Shown here piece by piece: positions 1-6,709 of a stretch of DNA of 32,175 nt. The notes beneath the pieces were generated by a model that searched no databases, had not been told where the DNA came from, and saw nothing but the letters and a program-made list of their open reading frames with translations. Every line of letters begins with the position of its first letter. Position 1 is the first letter of the stretch. Source of the DNA: Micavibrio sp. UBA2705 (lineage in GTDB: Bacteria; Pseudomonadota; Alphaproteobacteria; Micavibrionales; Micavibrionaceae); assembly GCA_002354205.1 (NCBI GenBank), contig DELD01000050.1, positions 1 through 32,175 of the forward strand, in the 5' to 3' direction. A program made the position numbers and the translations under genes.

Positions 1-1
1 G

Positions 2-832
2 TGGAAAAAATACCGCAAAGAAATGAACAAAGCCTTTGCGCGCCGCGAAGAAGCAATTCTGAGCGCGAAAACATTTGCAGATAAAGAACGCATCTATCTT
101 AAATTGACCGACGCATCAATTAAAAATATCCATTCTGACGTGCGCAGTTTTGTTGCGCATAAGCTTGATCAAAAAGGCTATCAAATCAAAGACTATGTGA
201 AGGGCTACGCCACGGATGCGGCGGGTAAACAAACATTCAAAATTGGCAAGCTGCTGAAAGACGCGCCTTTATTATTAGAATCCTTTGTCACTGACGAAGC
301 GCGGACATCCACTGCGAAATACATTGTGTTTTCACGCAACCAAACGGATTTAGAAAACATGACGGCGCGACGTTCTTGGCTTTCATGTATGTCGCCTGAT
401 ACATTTGGTCATGCTGTACCGCCAATTGTCGGGTCAAAAACGCTGATTGCCTATTTAATTTCTGAAAATGATCCTGAAATTAACAACCCTTTATCACGCA
501 TTTTGTTAAAGCCTTATGATTGCCGTGAAAATGTTGAAGGTATCCGCGAGCCAGAAGGCGCGCTGACGAAGATATTTAAACGCGCCTTTATGCGTAAGTC
601 ATATGCAGAAGATCTGCTAGAGGAAGATAGCGTCGTTTTTGTGGCGGGTTATTCTTATGGTCTTGGCACCAAAGTGTTTAAAGATGCGGTGCAGGAATTT
701 GCCGATACATATTTAAACAAGCCCAATGATAAAGAATATCATCGCTATGATTATATTTATGCTGACGGCGCGCCGACAAAGGTTAAAGCGCGGGCGGGCG
801 TGGTGCGCGATGCAACATGGCCGAACCCATAA
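2..832 (+). CDS. Unknown-family protein, paralog 1 of 3 (5'-truncated by window edge)
   Basis: The reading frame is open back to base 2, and the residues before the first internal Met (position 23) align with residues in the middle of the two downstream paralogs. The true start is therefore outside the window. What remains is the conserved core and C-terminus: a KGYATD..GKQ.FKIGKLLK block, a KYIVFSRN..DLE segment, a W-L-S-C-M motif (Cys codon at 386-388), an ENDPEINNPL.RILLKPY block and a C-terminal YGLG...FKDAV..FA / YADG pattern. There is no signal peptide or membrane segment in the visible part. I do not recognise the family. The invariant Cys could be catalytic or structural, but no nearby His is conserved in all three copies. 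The 3' end lies 29 bases before the likely start of the next paralog, so the three are probably co-transcribed. Confidence 0.8.
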   Translation, partial: WKKYRKEMNKAFARREEAILSAKTFADKERIYLKLTDASIKNIHSDVRSFVAHKLDQKGYQIKDYVKGYATDAAGKQTFKIGKLLKDAPLLLESFVTDEARTSTAKYIVFSRNQTDLENMTARRSWLSCMSPDTFGHAVPPIVGSKTLIAYLISENDPEINNPLSRILLKPYDCRENVEGIREPEGALTKIFKRAFMRKSYAEDLLEEDSVVFVAGYSYGLGTKVFKDAVQEFADTYLNKPNDKEYHRYDYIYADGAPTKVKARAGVVRDATWPNP

Positions 833-861
833 GGGGTAAAAAAAATAAAAAGGGGATAGCT

Positions 862-2001
862 ATGGGAGCGCAAGACAAAAACAAAATATATGAACGGCTA
901 ACGGCGACGCAAATTGACGCATTACATCAGAAGTTTCTCGATGGTATTGCCGCGCGTGCGCAACAGGCTTTGCCGGCGTGCAGTGATGGTTTTTCATCTG
1001 ATGCGCGCGCCGCGATGGGGGAGAAGCTGCGCGAAATGCTGCTTTTGGCAAAACGCTGCCGTAAAGACATCGCGCCAAAAAAACTTGATGAATATGTCGC
1101 TGGGGGCAGCAAAGCGATTAAAAAACAAATTGGCGTCTATCAAAAAGAGCTTAAGAAAGACCCGTGGTCATGGGGCCATCGCCGTGCGCTGAATAAAGAA
1201 TTTAATAAGCGCATCGAAGCGCCGCTGGTGAGTAAAACATTTGGCGATGCTGAGCGCGTCTACCTTAAAATAAAACCGCTTCGTTTAGAAGAAAATATTG
1301 TCTATCGTGATGTGAAACGTTTTTTGGAAGGTGAGGGCTATAAAATTGATGATTATATTAAAGGCTATGCCGTTGATAAAGCAGGCAAACAGCGCTTTAA
1401 AATTGGCAAGCTTCTTAAAGAGCGTCCAGGCTTATTAGATCTTTTTGTGCGCGATGATGCGCGCTCATCGGTACCAAAATATGTGGTGATTTCGCGTAAT
1501 AAACAAGACTTAGAACGCATGTCTACAGGGCGTGGCTGGTCATCATGTATGGCGGCGGATGGCTGTTATCGCGAACAAGTGCCCGCTATTATCGGCTCAA
1601 TGACCCTTATCGCTTACTTGATAAATGAAAATGATCCAGAGATTAATAACCCGCTTGGGCGAATTTTATTAAAACCCTGTGATAACCGTGAGGTTGTAGG
1701 TAAAAAATCGCGTCATCATGCACGCTATTTTAAAACAATACGTCAGCATTTTAACCATCTTAGCCTTTGTCTCACGACCAAAGAAGAGCCTCTGCAAGAT
1801 TCGTCTATCGCTTTTGCTATGGGCAGCATTTACGGCCTCGGCGCAGCAAGTTTTAGGGGCAGCGTGGCGCATTTTTGTGAAAATAATTTGCATGATTTAG
1901 AAGAAGGTACATACCGATTGCATGGCAAGGTTTATGCAGATGGCCTTGCCGCAGAACACTATGTCGGGGAAGATAAAATCTTCCAACAACGGCCTTTTTA
2001 G
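862..2001 (+). CDS. Unknown-family protein, paralog 2 of 3
   Basis: A 379-residue protein of the same unrecognised family as its neighbours. The ATG at 862 is chosen because AAGGGGAT at about 850-856 is a good ribosome binding site and because the resulting N-terminus (KIYERL....DALHQ.FL..IA.RA) matches paralog 3. A longer frame opens at 817 but lacks these supports. There are two parts: a charged, helical N-terminal region of about 130 residues, and the conserved core with GKQRFKIGKLLK, W-S-S-C-M (Cys about residue 229), ENDPEINNPLGRILLKP and a C-terminal YGLG / YADG pattern. Its C-terminal third has an insertion or divergent stretch (RHHARYFKTIRQH) not shared with paralog 1. No export signal is visible. 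The function is unknown. A secreted-effector role is possible given the Dot/Icm genes in the window, but nothing in the protein proves it. Confidence 0.85.
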   Translation: MGAQDKNKIYERLTATQIDALHQKFLDGIAARAQQALPACSDGFSSDARAAMGEKLREMLLLAKRCRKDIAPKKLDEYVAGGSKAIKKQIGVYQKELKKDPWSWGHRRALNKEFNKRIEAPLVSKTFGDAERVYLKIKPLRLEENIVYRDVKRFLEGEGYKIDDYIKGYAVDKAGKQRFKIGKLLKERPGLLDLFVRDDARSSVPKYVVISRNKQDLERMSTGRGWSSCMAADGCYREQVPAIIGSMTLIAYLINENDPEINNPLGRILLKPCDNREVVGKKSRHHARYFKTIRQHFNHLSLCLTTKEEPLQDSSIAFAMGSIYGLGAASFRGSVAHFCENNLHDLEEGTYRLHGKVYADGLAAEHYVGEDKIFQQRPF

Positions 2002-2017
2002 TGTGGGGCGGGTCATA

Positions 2018-3130
2018 ATGCCAAAAATCTATGAAGAATTATCGCAAAATGCTGTTGATGCGCTTCATCAGCGCTTTTTAAAGCGCATCGCTGAACGGGC
2101 AGAAAAAACTGTGCCTGATGATGTCGAAAATAGAGATTATTTTGTTGAAAAAGTGAATGCAATTTTGCTGATGAAAAACCGGCTAAGAGAGAGCGTATCA
2201 CAGGCACAGCTGCAGGCCATGATCTATGATGCGCCGCAAGAGCTTGACGACATGCTTGCCGAAGGCAAGGCTGCGCTTTCCCATGACTACTGGGCGCATC
2301 GCCGTGAAGAGATTGATAGCCAATATGCGCAGCGCAGAGAATCCTTGCTCGTCGATAAAGCTTTTGCTGGGCGTGAGCGTATCTATGTGAAACTGAACTG
2401 CGAAAACGAAGTGTCCTCCGTACAAGAAGAAATTGCGCGCTATTTGGAACGCAAGAAATATAAGATTACTGATTATAAAAAAGGTTACGCCACCGACGCG
2501 CAAGGTAAGCAGTGTTTTAAAATTGGTAAATTACTAAAAAACCATTATTTATATCAAGGTTTTATCAAAGATGAAACACGCACTGGGCAAAATAAATATA
2601 TTGTTTTTTCTAAAGCGCAGAAAGATTTAGAGTTAATGTCAACCGCGCGCGCATGGTCGTCATGCATGTCTTCAGATGGTGTTTTTGATGAAAAAGTGCC
2701 GCCGATTATTGGCTCGCAAACGATTATTGCTTATTGTATTTCTGAAAACGACCCTGAAATTAATGACCCGCTTGGGCGAATTTTACTCAAGCCGTATCAC
2801 CGTCTTAAAGCCGCCCATTTTGACAGTAAAGCGTATGTTGAGGCGCATGGTGTGAAATCTGTTGATCTGGGTCATGTGTTTAATTACTTTGCGGTCAAAG
2901 CGTTTCGCGGCGGTTATGAACCCAAAGATTATTCAACCGTGTTAAAGGCGGGGACGTGTTATGGGCTTAGCAGCAATTTATTTAAGGATGCTGTAGATGC
3001 ATTTGCGGCGGAGCATTTTAATAAGCCGCGCCTTGGCGTATATCATTTTGATAGCAATATTTATGCTGACGGTCATGGCTGTCGCTTAAAAGCAGACATT
3101 CGCGGCAGAGTCAAAGAGCTTTATTGGTAG
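2018..3130 (+). CDS. Unknown-family protein, paralog 3 of 3
   Basis: A 370-residue protein. A longer frame starts at 1922 inside the preceding gene, but the ATG at 2018 gives an N-terminus (MPKIYEELSQNAVDALHQRF) that lines up with paralog 2 and sits just behind a G-rich stretch (GGGGCGGG, about 2005-2012). The order of blocks is the same as in the paralogs: N-terminal helical region, KGYATDAQGKQCFKIGKLLK, W-S-S-C-M with Cys about residue 216, ENDPEINDPLGRILLKPY, then CYGLS..LFKDAVDAFA and NIYADG. The gap to the previous stop is 16 bases, which supports one operon. A bidirectional terminator follows at 3163. The family is unrecognised and no membrane segment is seen. Confidence 0.85.
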   Translation: MPKIYEELSQNAVDALHQRFLKRIAERAEKTVPDDVENRDYFVEKVNAILLMKNRLRESVSQAQLQAMIYDAPQELDDMLAEGKAALSHDYWAHRREEIDSQYAQRRESLLVDKAFAGRERIYVKLNCENEVSSVQEEIARYLERKKYKITDYKKGYATDAQGKQCFKIGKLLKNHYLYQGFIKDETRTGQNKYIVFSKAQKDLELMSTARAWSSCMSSDGVFDEKVPPIIGSQTIIAYCISENDPEINDPLGRILLKPYHRLKAAHFDSKAYVEAHGVKSVDLGHVFNYFAVKAFRGGYEPKDYSTVLKAGTCYGLSSNLFKDAVDAFAAEHFNKPRLGVYHFDSNIYADGHGCRLKADIRGRVKELYW

Positions 3131-3162
3131 CGTGGTAAGGCGTACCAGATCACAGCATATAA

Positions 3163-3193
3163 AAAAAGCGCAGCCTCACCAGCCGCGCTTTTT
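3163..3193. terminator. Bidirectional terminator between convergent units
   Basis: AAAAAGCGC at 3163-3171 pairs perfectly with GCGCTTTTT at 3185-3193 around a 13-base loop, giving a T run on either strand. It lies between the end of the three-paralog operon (+) and the end of the entericidin-like gene (-), so it can serve both. Confidence 0.65.
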
Positions 3194-3216
3194 ATGAATG
3201 AGTGTCTGTGCCGTGA

Positions 3217-3351
3217 TTATTTCTTAGTTGCGCTCTGGACTTTTTCGCCTGCACGTTCAATGTCTTGACCTAGGCCGTTTAGTGTATTGCCACATGCTGA
3301 AAGCGATAGGCTCAATGCACAAAATGTGATGATAATTTTTAAGTGTTTCAT
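3217..3351 (-). CDS. Entericidin-like small lipoprotein
   Basis: A 44-residue ORF on the minus strand. It begins MKHLKIIITF, has a hydrophobic stretch and a lipobox LSAC (Cys20), and then CGNTLNGLGQDIERAGEKVQ. The pattern of C.NT..G.G.DI...G..V after the lipidated Cys is that of the entericidin (EcnA/EcnB) family: tiny outer-membrane-associated lipoproteins known as an antidote/toxin pair in enterobacteria and widespread as stress-linked lipoproteins in alphaproteobacteria. A GGAAG ribosome binding site lies just upstream of the start. The mature peptide would be about 25 residues, amphipathic and charged. Only one copy is seen, so whether it is toxic or protective cannot be told. Confidence 0.8.
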   Translation of the reverse strand: MKHLKIIITFCALSLSLSACGNTLNGLGQDIERAGEKVQSATKK

Positions 3352-3390
3352 AAGTTTCTTCCTTGAATTCTCAACCACGTTGATTTGCGC

Positions 3391-3765
3391 CTATAATATC
3401 GGCGCGTTTTGGCCTTGTCTATCTGTTTCTACGTTGTTCTTCACGGTTTTAACGCTGTTTTTATGGCGGCTTAAATGTGCAAAGGCGCTCGCTGCGTAAT
3501 AAGCCATAAAAACAAGGCTCCAATCTGGCCCATGTGCTGCCCAGTCGTCTTTTTGAATGGCTTCATAGCTGCTGCTTGCGGCGAAAAGTGTCGCAATGCC
3601 TAGATAGGCGGCGCTACTTTGTGCTGACTCTTCTTCGCTTTCGGCGTTTTTGTAATGCTGAATAAGCACATTTTTCTCACTATCATAAGTGTAGTGCAAG
3701 TCATCTATGCTGCATGCGGATTTTTGGTTGAAATAGGCGATTGCTGAATCGTATGATTGTGTCAT
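3391..3765 (-). CDS. Small two-helix membrane protein, paralog A
   Basis: A 124-residue protein starting MTQSYDSAIAYFNQ, with an AAGAGG ribosome binding site upstream. It has a soluble N-terminus with a YDSEKNVLI.HYKN motif, then two hydrophobic segments (about residues 53-66 and 82-95) and a charged C-terminal tail. The N-terminal motif is shared with the protein encoded immediately upstream (YDSNKNVLIEHHKSN), so the two are tandem duplicates in one operon with a gap of 25 bases. I recognise no named family. It is probably an inner-membrane protein with both ends in the cytoplasm, by inference from the hydrophobic pattern. Confidence 0.75.
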   Translation of the reverse strand: MTQSYDSAIAYFNQKSACSIDDLHYTYDSEKNVLIQHYKNAESEEESAQSSAAYLGIATLFAASSSYEAIQKDDWAAHGPDWSLVFMAYYAASAFAHLSRHKNSVKTVKNNVETDRQGQNAPIL

Positions 3766-3790
3766 GTCGTGGGCCTCTTGTTTTGTTTAT

Positions 3791-4180
3791 CTACATTACT
3801 GGTGTATGCGGGTCGCGCTTGTTTTGTGCAACTTCGCGGTCAACGGCCTTTACTGTCTTCTTTGCTGCGCGTGATGCGCCGAAATAAAAGAAGGCAAAAA
3901 ATAACGAAAGGCCAACGCTAACATCAGGTGCGGCTTCATTGCGTGCTTCCTGCGTAGGTGCGCTAAAGGCATTATGGATACTGTTCGCCATTAATGTTCC
4001 GGAAATCAAGCCCCCAACAAGGCCGAATGCCGCAGGCCCACCCAAATCTTTGTTGCTTTTATGGTGCTCAATGAGAACATTTTTATTGCTGTCATATGCG
4101 TAACAAATATCTTCGGCGGAGCTTTTTCCTGCGCGGTTGAAGTAAGCGACGGCGTTATTGTAATCTGCATTCTCTGTCAT
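3791..4180 (-). CDS. Small two-helix membrane protein, paralog B
   Basis: A 129-residue protein if started at MTENADYNNAVAYFNR. That start is preferred because it aligns with the start of the downstream paralog (MTQSYDSAIAYFNQ). An in-frame ATG at 4210 would add ten residues. The sequence shows AVAYFNRAG, then YDSNKNVLIEHHKSN, a glycine-rich hydrophobic segment (AAFGLVGGLISGTLMA), a second hydrophobic segment (SVGLSLFFAFFYFGA) and a basic tail. It is the first gene of a two-gene operon with its duplicate. No known family is recognised and the function is unknown. Confidence 0.72.
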   Translation of the reverse strand: MTENADYNNAVAYFNRAGKSSAEDICYAYDSNKNVLIEHHKSNKDLGGPAAFGLVGGLISGTLMANSIHNAFSAPTQEARNEAAPDVSVGLSLFFAFFYFGASRAAKKTVKAVDREVAQNKRDPHTPVM

Positions 4181-4254
4181 GGTTTTGTCCCGGATCATAG
4201 GCTTTTTCATATTCTTGCTGTTTATTAACCATAACAGTGCGAAGGAGTCAATAA

Positions 4255-4282
4255 AAAAGCCGCGAAATACATCGCGGCTTTT
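4255..4282 (-). terminator. Terminator of nrdB
   Basis: AAAAGCCGCGA (4255-4265) and TCGCGGCTTTT (4272-4282) form a perfect 11-bp stem with a 6-base loop. On the minus strand it lies about 20 bases after the nrdB stop and ends in a U run. Confidence 0.88.
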
Positions 4283-4302
4283 GAGGAAATATATAGCGTT
4301 TG

Positions 4303-5349
4303 TTACGCCGCTTCATCACCAAATGCTTTGTCCGAGAATACGTCTTCCCAAACGCCTTCTGTTGATGCGCGTGAATATTCTGTTGAACGGTTTTCAAAGA
4401 AGTTTGTGTGTTCGGCGCCATTGAGCATTTCGTCCATCCATGGCAGTGGGTTTTTCTCAATGTGGTAAATGGGCTCCATGTTAAGCTGCTGTAAGCGGCG
4501 GTCGCCAATCCAACGGATGTAAAGTTTTACGTCTTCCGGCTTAAGGCCTTCGATCTCACCCATTTCGAAACAAAGATCGATAAACGCATCTTCATGATTA
4601 ACGGTAGTTTTACAGCACTCAAGAATCTCAGCGCGCAATTCATCGTCCCAAATATCAGGGTTTTCATAGATAAACGCATTGAATAAGCGGATCATAGACA
4701 GGCAGTGCAATGTTTCATCGCGCACTGACCATGTAATAATTTGCCCCATGCCCTTCATTTTGTTGAAACGTGGGAAGTTCATCAAAATTGCGAAAGAAGC
4801 AAAAAGCGCAAGGCCTTCTGTGAACGCGCCGAACATGGCCATTGTTTTTGCAATGTCGCGGCGTGATGTCATTGATGCGCTTTGTAAGTCATCAAATTTG
4901 TCTTTCATTTCCTTATATTTAAGGAAGGCTTGATATTCAGATTCTGGCATGCCAAGCGTATCAAGAAGGTGTGAATATGCCGCAATATGGACTGTTTCAA
5001 TATTTGAAAACGCCGCGAGCATCATTTGTACTTCAACAGGGCCGAATACGCGTGAATAATGTTTCATGTAACAATTATTCACTTCAACATCAGCTTGCGT
5101 GAAGAAACGGAAAATCTGTGTCAGAAGGTTAATTTCTGATGGGGTGAGTTTTTGTTTCCAGTCGCGAATATCTTCGGCCATTGGCACTTCTTCAGGTAGC
5201 CAGTGTAGGCGCTGCTGCGTTAACCATGCTTCGTAACACCACGGATATAGAAACGGTTTATAAACGTGACGTTCTTGTAAAAGCTGGCTGTTTGAATCTG
5301 TAACATCATCGGTGATAACTTCAGTGTTAACGGCGGCATTATCTGACAT
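4303..5349 (-). CDS. nrdB: Class I ribonucleotide reductase, beta (R2) subunit
   Basis: The R2 subunit holds the di-metal cofactor that starts reduction of ribonucleotides to deoxyribonucleotides in the NrdA (R1) partner. The sequence has the alphaproteobacterial NrdB pattern: YPWCYEAWLTQQ..HWLPEEVPMAEDI.DW near the N-terminus, TQADVEVNN, ExxH in IETVHIAAYSHLL, an FTEG.ALFASFAILMNFPR helix, and ExxH in RDETLHC. The ExxH pairs are the expected metal ligands; I did not assign the radical residue. The frame extends to 5397, but the ATG at 5349 is about 10 bases from AAGGAG, whereas the in-frame ATG at 5358 almost abuts that site. The resulting length is 348 residues. nrdA is not in the window, so the two subunits are unlinked or nrdA lies elsewhere. 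An NrdR-type site lies upstream. Confidence 0.93.
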   Translation of the reverse strand: MSDNAAVNTEVITDDVTDSNSQLLQERHVYKPFLYPWCYEAWLTQQRLHWLPEEVPMAEDIRDWKQKLTPSEINLLTQIFRFFTQADVEVNNCYMKHYSRVFGPVEVQMMLAAFSNIETVHIAAYSHLLDTLGMPESEYQAFLKYKEMKDKFDDLQSASMTSRRDIAKTMAMFGAFTEGLALFASFAILMNFPRFNKMKGMGQIITWSVRDETLHCLSMIRLFNAFIYENPDIWDDELRAEILECCKTTVNHEDAFIDLCFEMGEIEGLKPEDVKLYIRWIGDRRLQQLNMEPIYHIEKNPLPWMDEMLNGAEHTNFFENRSTEYSRASTEGVWEDVFSDKAFGDEAA

Positions 5350-5488
5350 GGGCGGCATACTCCTTAAAAGACGCATATTTGAATGATTACCAATCAATAT
5401 AAGAGTGTGGTCTCAGAATCCGAGTCTTTTTAGACTCTTCTCCACATATATTCATTGGACTGAATATTACGGATCAGAAATGATCTTT

Positions 5489-5536
5489 AATCAATATATG
5501 GTATTTTTCATGATAAGTGAATACCATATATTGATT
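5489..5536. promoter_or_regulatory. Paired NrdR-box-like sites (17-bp inverted repeat)
   Basis: AATCAATATATGGTATT (5489-5505) is repeated as its exact reverse complement at 5520-5536. The cores CAATATATGG (5492-5501) and CCATATATTG (5524-5533) resemble the NrdR box consensus CWATATATWG with one mismatch each. They are 32 bases apart centre to centre, about three helical turns, which is a spacing typical of tandem NrdR boxes. They lie about 140-190 bases upstream of nrdB, within the nrdB / pyridoxal kinase divergent region. NrdR is the zinc/ATP-cone repressor of ribonucleotide reductase genes; its own gene is not in the window. Confidence 0.72.
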
Positions 5537-5624
5537 TTTTGCATGTTTTCCCTGCGCTGTATTTTATTTTGCTATGCTCATGTTTAATATAGCTATTTTA
5601 CGATATTTGCCCTAAATTGCATTT

Positions 5625-6488
5625 ATGAGTCTTATTTTATCAGTCCAGTCACATGTTGCTTATGGTTATGTTGGGAATCGCGCGGCGATGATTCCTTTGC
5701 ATGCTTTGGGGCATGAAGTTATCGAGCTAAATACAGTTGGTTTTTCTAACCACCCTGGCTATGGCGCTTTCTCAGGGCGCATATTCACATTAGATGAATT
5801 ATCAACTTTGGTCGAAGGCTTAAAGGCGCAAGGGTTATTTTCGCATATTGATGCGGTACTGACGGGTTATATTGGCGACCATGAACTAGGGCATTTGGTG
5901 ATGGAAACTTTACAGCAAATTCGCGCCGAAAACCCCGATTGCCTGTATTGCTGCGACCCCGTAATGGGCGATGTTGGTCGTGGTTTTTTTGTTGATGAAC
6001 AGAGCATTCCGCCATTTTTCAAAGATATTGCGCTTAAAGAGGCTGACTTAATCGTCCCCAACCAGTTTGAAGCGTCTTATTTGGCGGGTATGGAGATTAA
6101 TAATGATGATGACGCGCGCGTTGCTTTAGGCCGCCTGCATGCATTGGGGGCAAAGGGCGTTGTTATGACGTCTTATCAGCCGCAAAGCCTTGCGCATGAT
6201 AAAATCTCTATGCTGGTATCGCACCCTGATATGGGCATTTATCAAGTGATTACCCCGCGCCTTGATTTAGACCCTATGCCCAATGGAGCTGGGGATGTCA
6301 GCGCGGCGACCTTACTTGGGCATATATTGAACGGCAAGCCTTTGCAAGATGCGCTTGCCCTAACGGCGGCGGCTTTGGTGGATGTTTTCTGTGCCACCCA
6401 GCAAGCGTCGCGCCGTGAACTGCATTTAATAAAGGCGCAATCCGCCTTCACGGATCCTTCAAAAAATTACACAATCCAGCGTTTATAA
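5625..6488 (+). CDS. pdxY: Pyridoxal kinase
   Basis: Phosphorylates pyridoxal (and possibly related vitamers) to the 5'-phosphate in the B6 salvage pathway, in the cytoplasm. The 287-residue length and the sequence fit the PdxY/PdxK group of the ribokinase superfamily. The N-terminal ILSVQSHVAYGYVGN, followed by GFSNHPGYG, contacts the vitamer. VLTGYIGD and CDPVMGD lie in the middle. PNQFEA marks the start of the nucleotide half, and NGAGD.SAA at about residues 220-227 holds the catalytic Asp (about D224) and the anion hole. The ribosome binding site is weak. PdxY versus PdxK is not settled by sight. It is divergent from nrdB, sharing the intergenic region that carries the NrdR-like repeat. 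Confidence 0.92.
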   Translation: MSLILSVQSHVAYGYVGNRAAMIPLHALGHEVIELNTVGFSNHPGYGAFSGRIFTLDELSTLVEGLKAQGLFSHIDAVLTGYIGDHELGHLVMETLQQIRAENPDCLYCCDPVMGDVGRGFFVDEQSIPPFFKDIALKEADLIVPNQFEASYLAGMEINNDDDARVALGRLHALGAKGVVMTSYQPQSLAHDKISMLVSHPDMGIYQVITPRLDLDPMPNGAGDVSAATLLGHILNGKPLQDALALTAAALVDVFCATQQASRRELHLIKAQSAFTDPSKNYTIQRL

Positions 6489-6601
6489 GCGCAAGGGGCT
6501 TTGCACGTGGAATTTTCTGCCGATGGTAACTTATTCTTCATTATGATAGGGTTATGATGATTTTATTATCGTAATTTTATAAATTTTTTTAAGGAATATC
6601 T

Positions 6602-6709
6602 ATGATGCGTCTTCAAGATCTCAAAGTCGGCTGGAAGCTTTATGCGCTTTTGGGCCTCGCACTAATCTCTATTATTTTTGTGACAACAATCTTGCTTGGC
6701 AATTATTAA
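6602..6709 (+). pseudogene. Detached N-terminal membrane anchor of the chemoreceptor
   Basis: An ATG at 6602 with AAGGA at 6591-6595 starts a peptide (MMRLQDLKVGWKLYALLGLALI...) with a basic start and one long hydrophobic helix, typical of chemoreceptor N-termini (MRL.DLK.G.KL...). It runs into TAA at 6707-6709. Skipping the single base 6707 joins it in frame to KKTLLEDRKVKTQ of the following ORF, exactly where a Cache-type receptor would continue. The fragment and the next ORF are therefore one gene broken by a single-base insertion. A sequencing or assembly error is also possible. Confidence 0.75.

Noticed and set aside
817..861. Extended start of paralog 2 at 817 overlapping paralog 1
   Set aside because: The extension is not conserved in paralog 3 and the ATG at 862 has a clear ribosome binding site.
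5422..5437. Small hairpin GAGTCT-TTTT-AGACTC upstream of nrdB considered as a terminator
   Set aside because: The stem is only 6 bp and lacks a following T run on either strand; it is more likely part of the leader.
5405..5587. A possible 60-residue ORF between nrdB and the pyridoxal kinase gene
   Set aside because: It spans the NrdR-like inverted repeat, has no ribosome binding site, and its sequence is what AT-rich regulatory DNA gives by chance.
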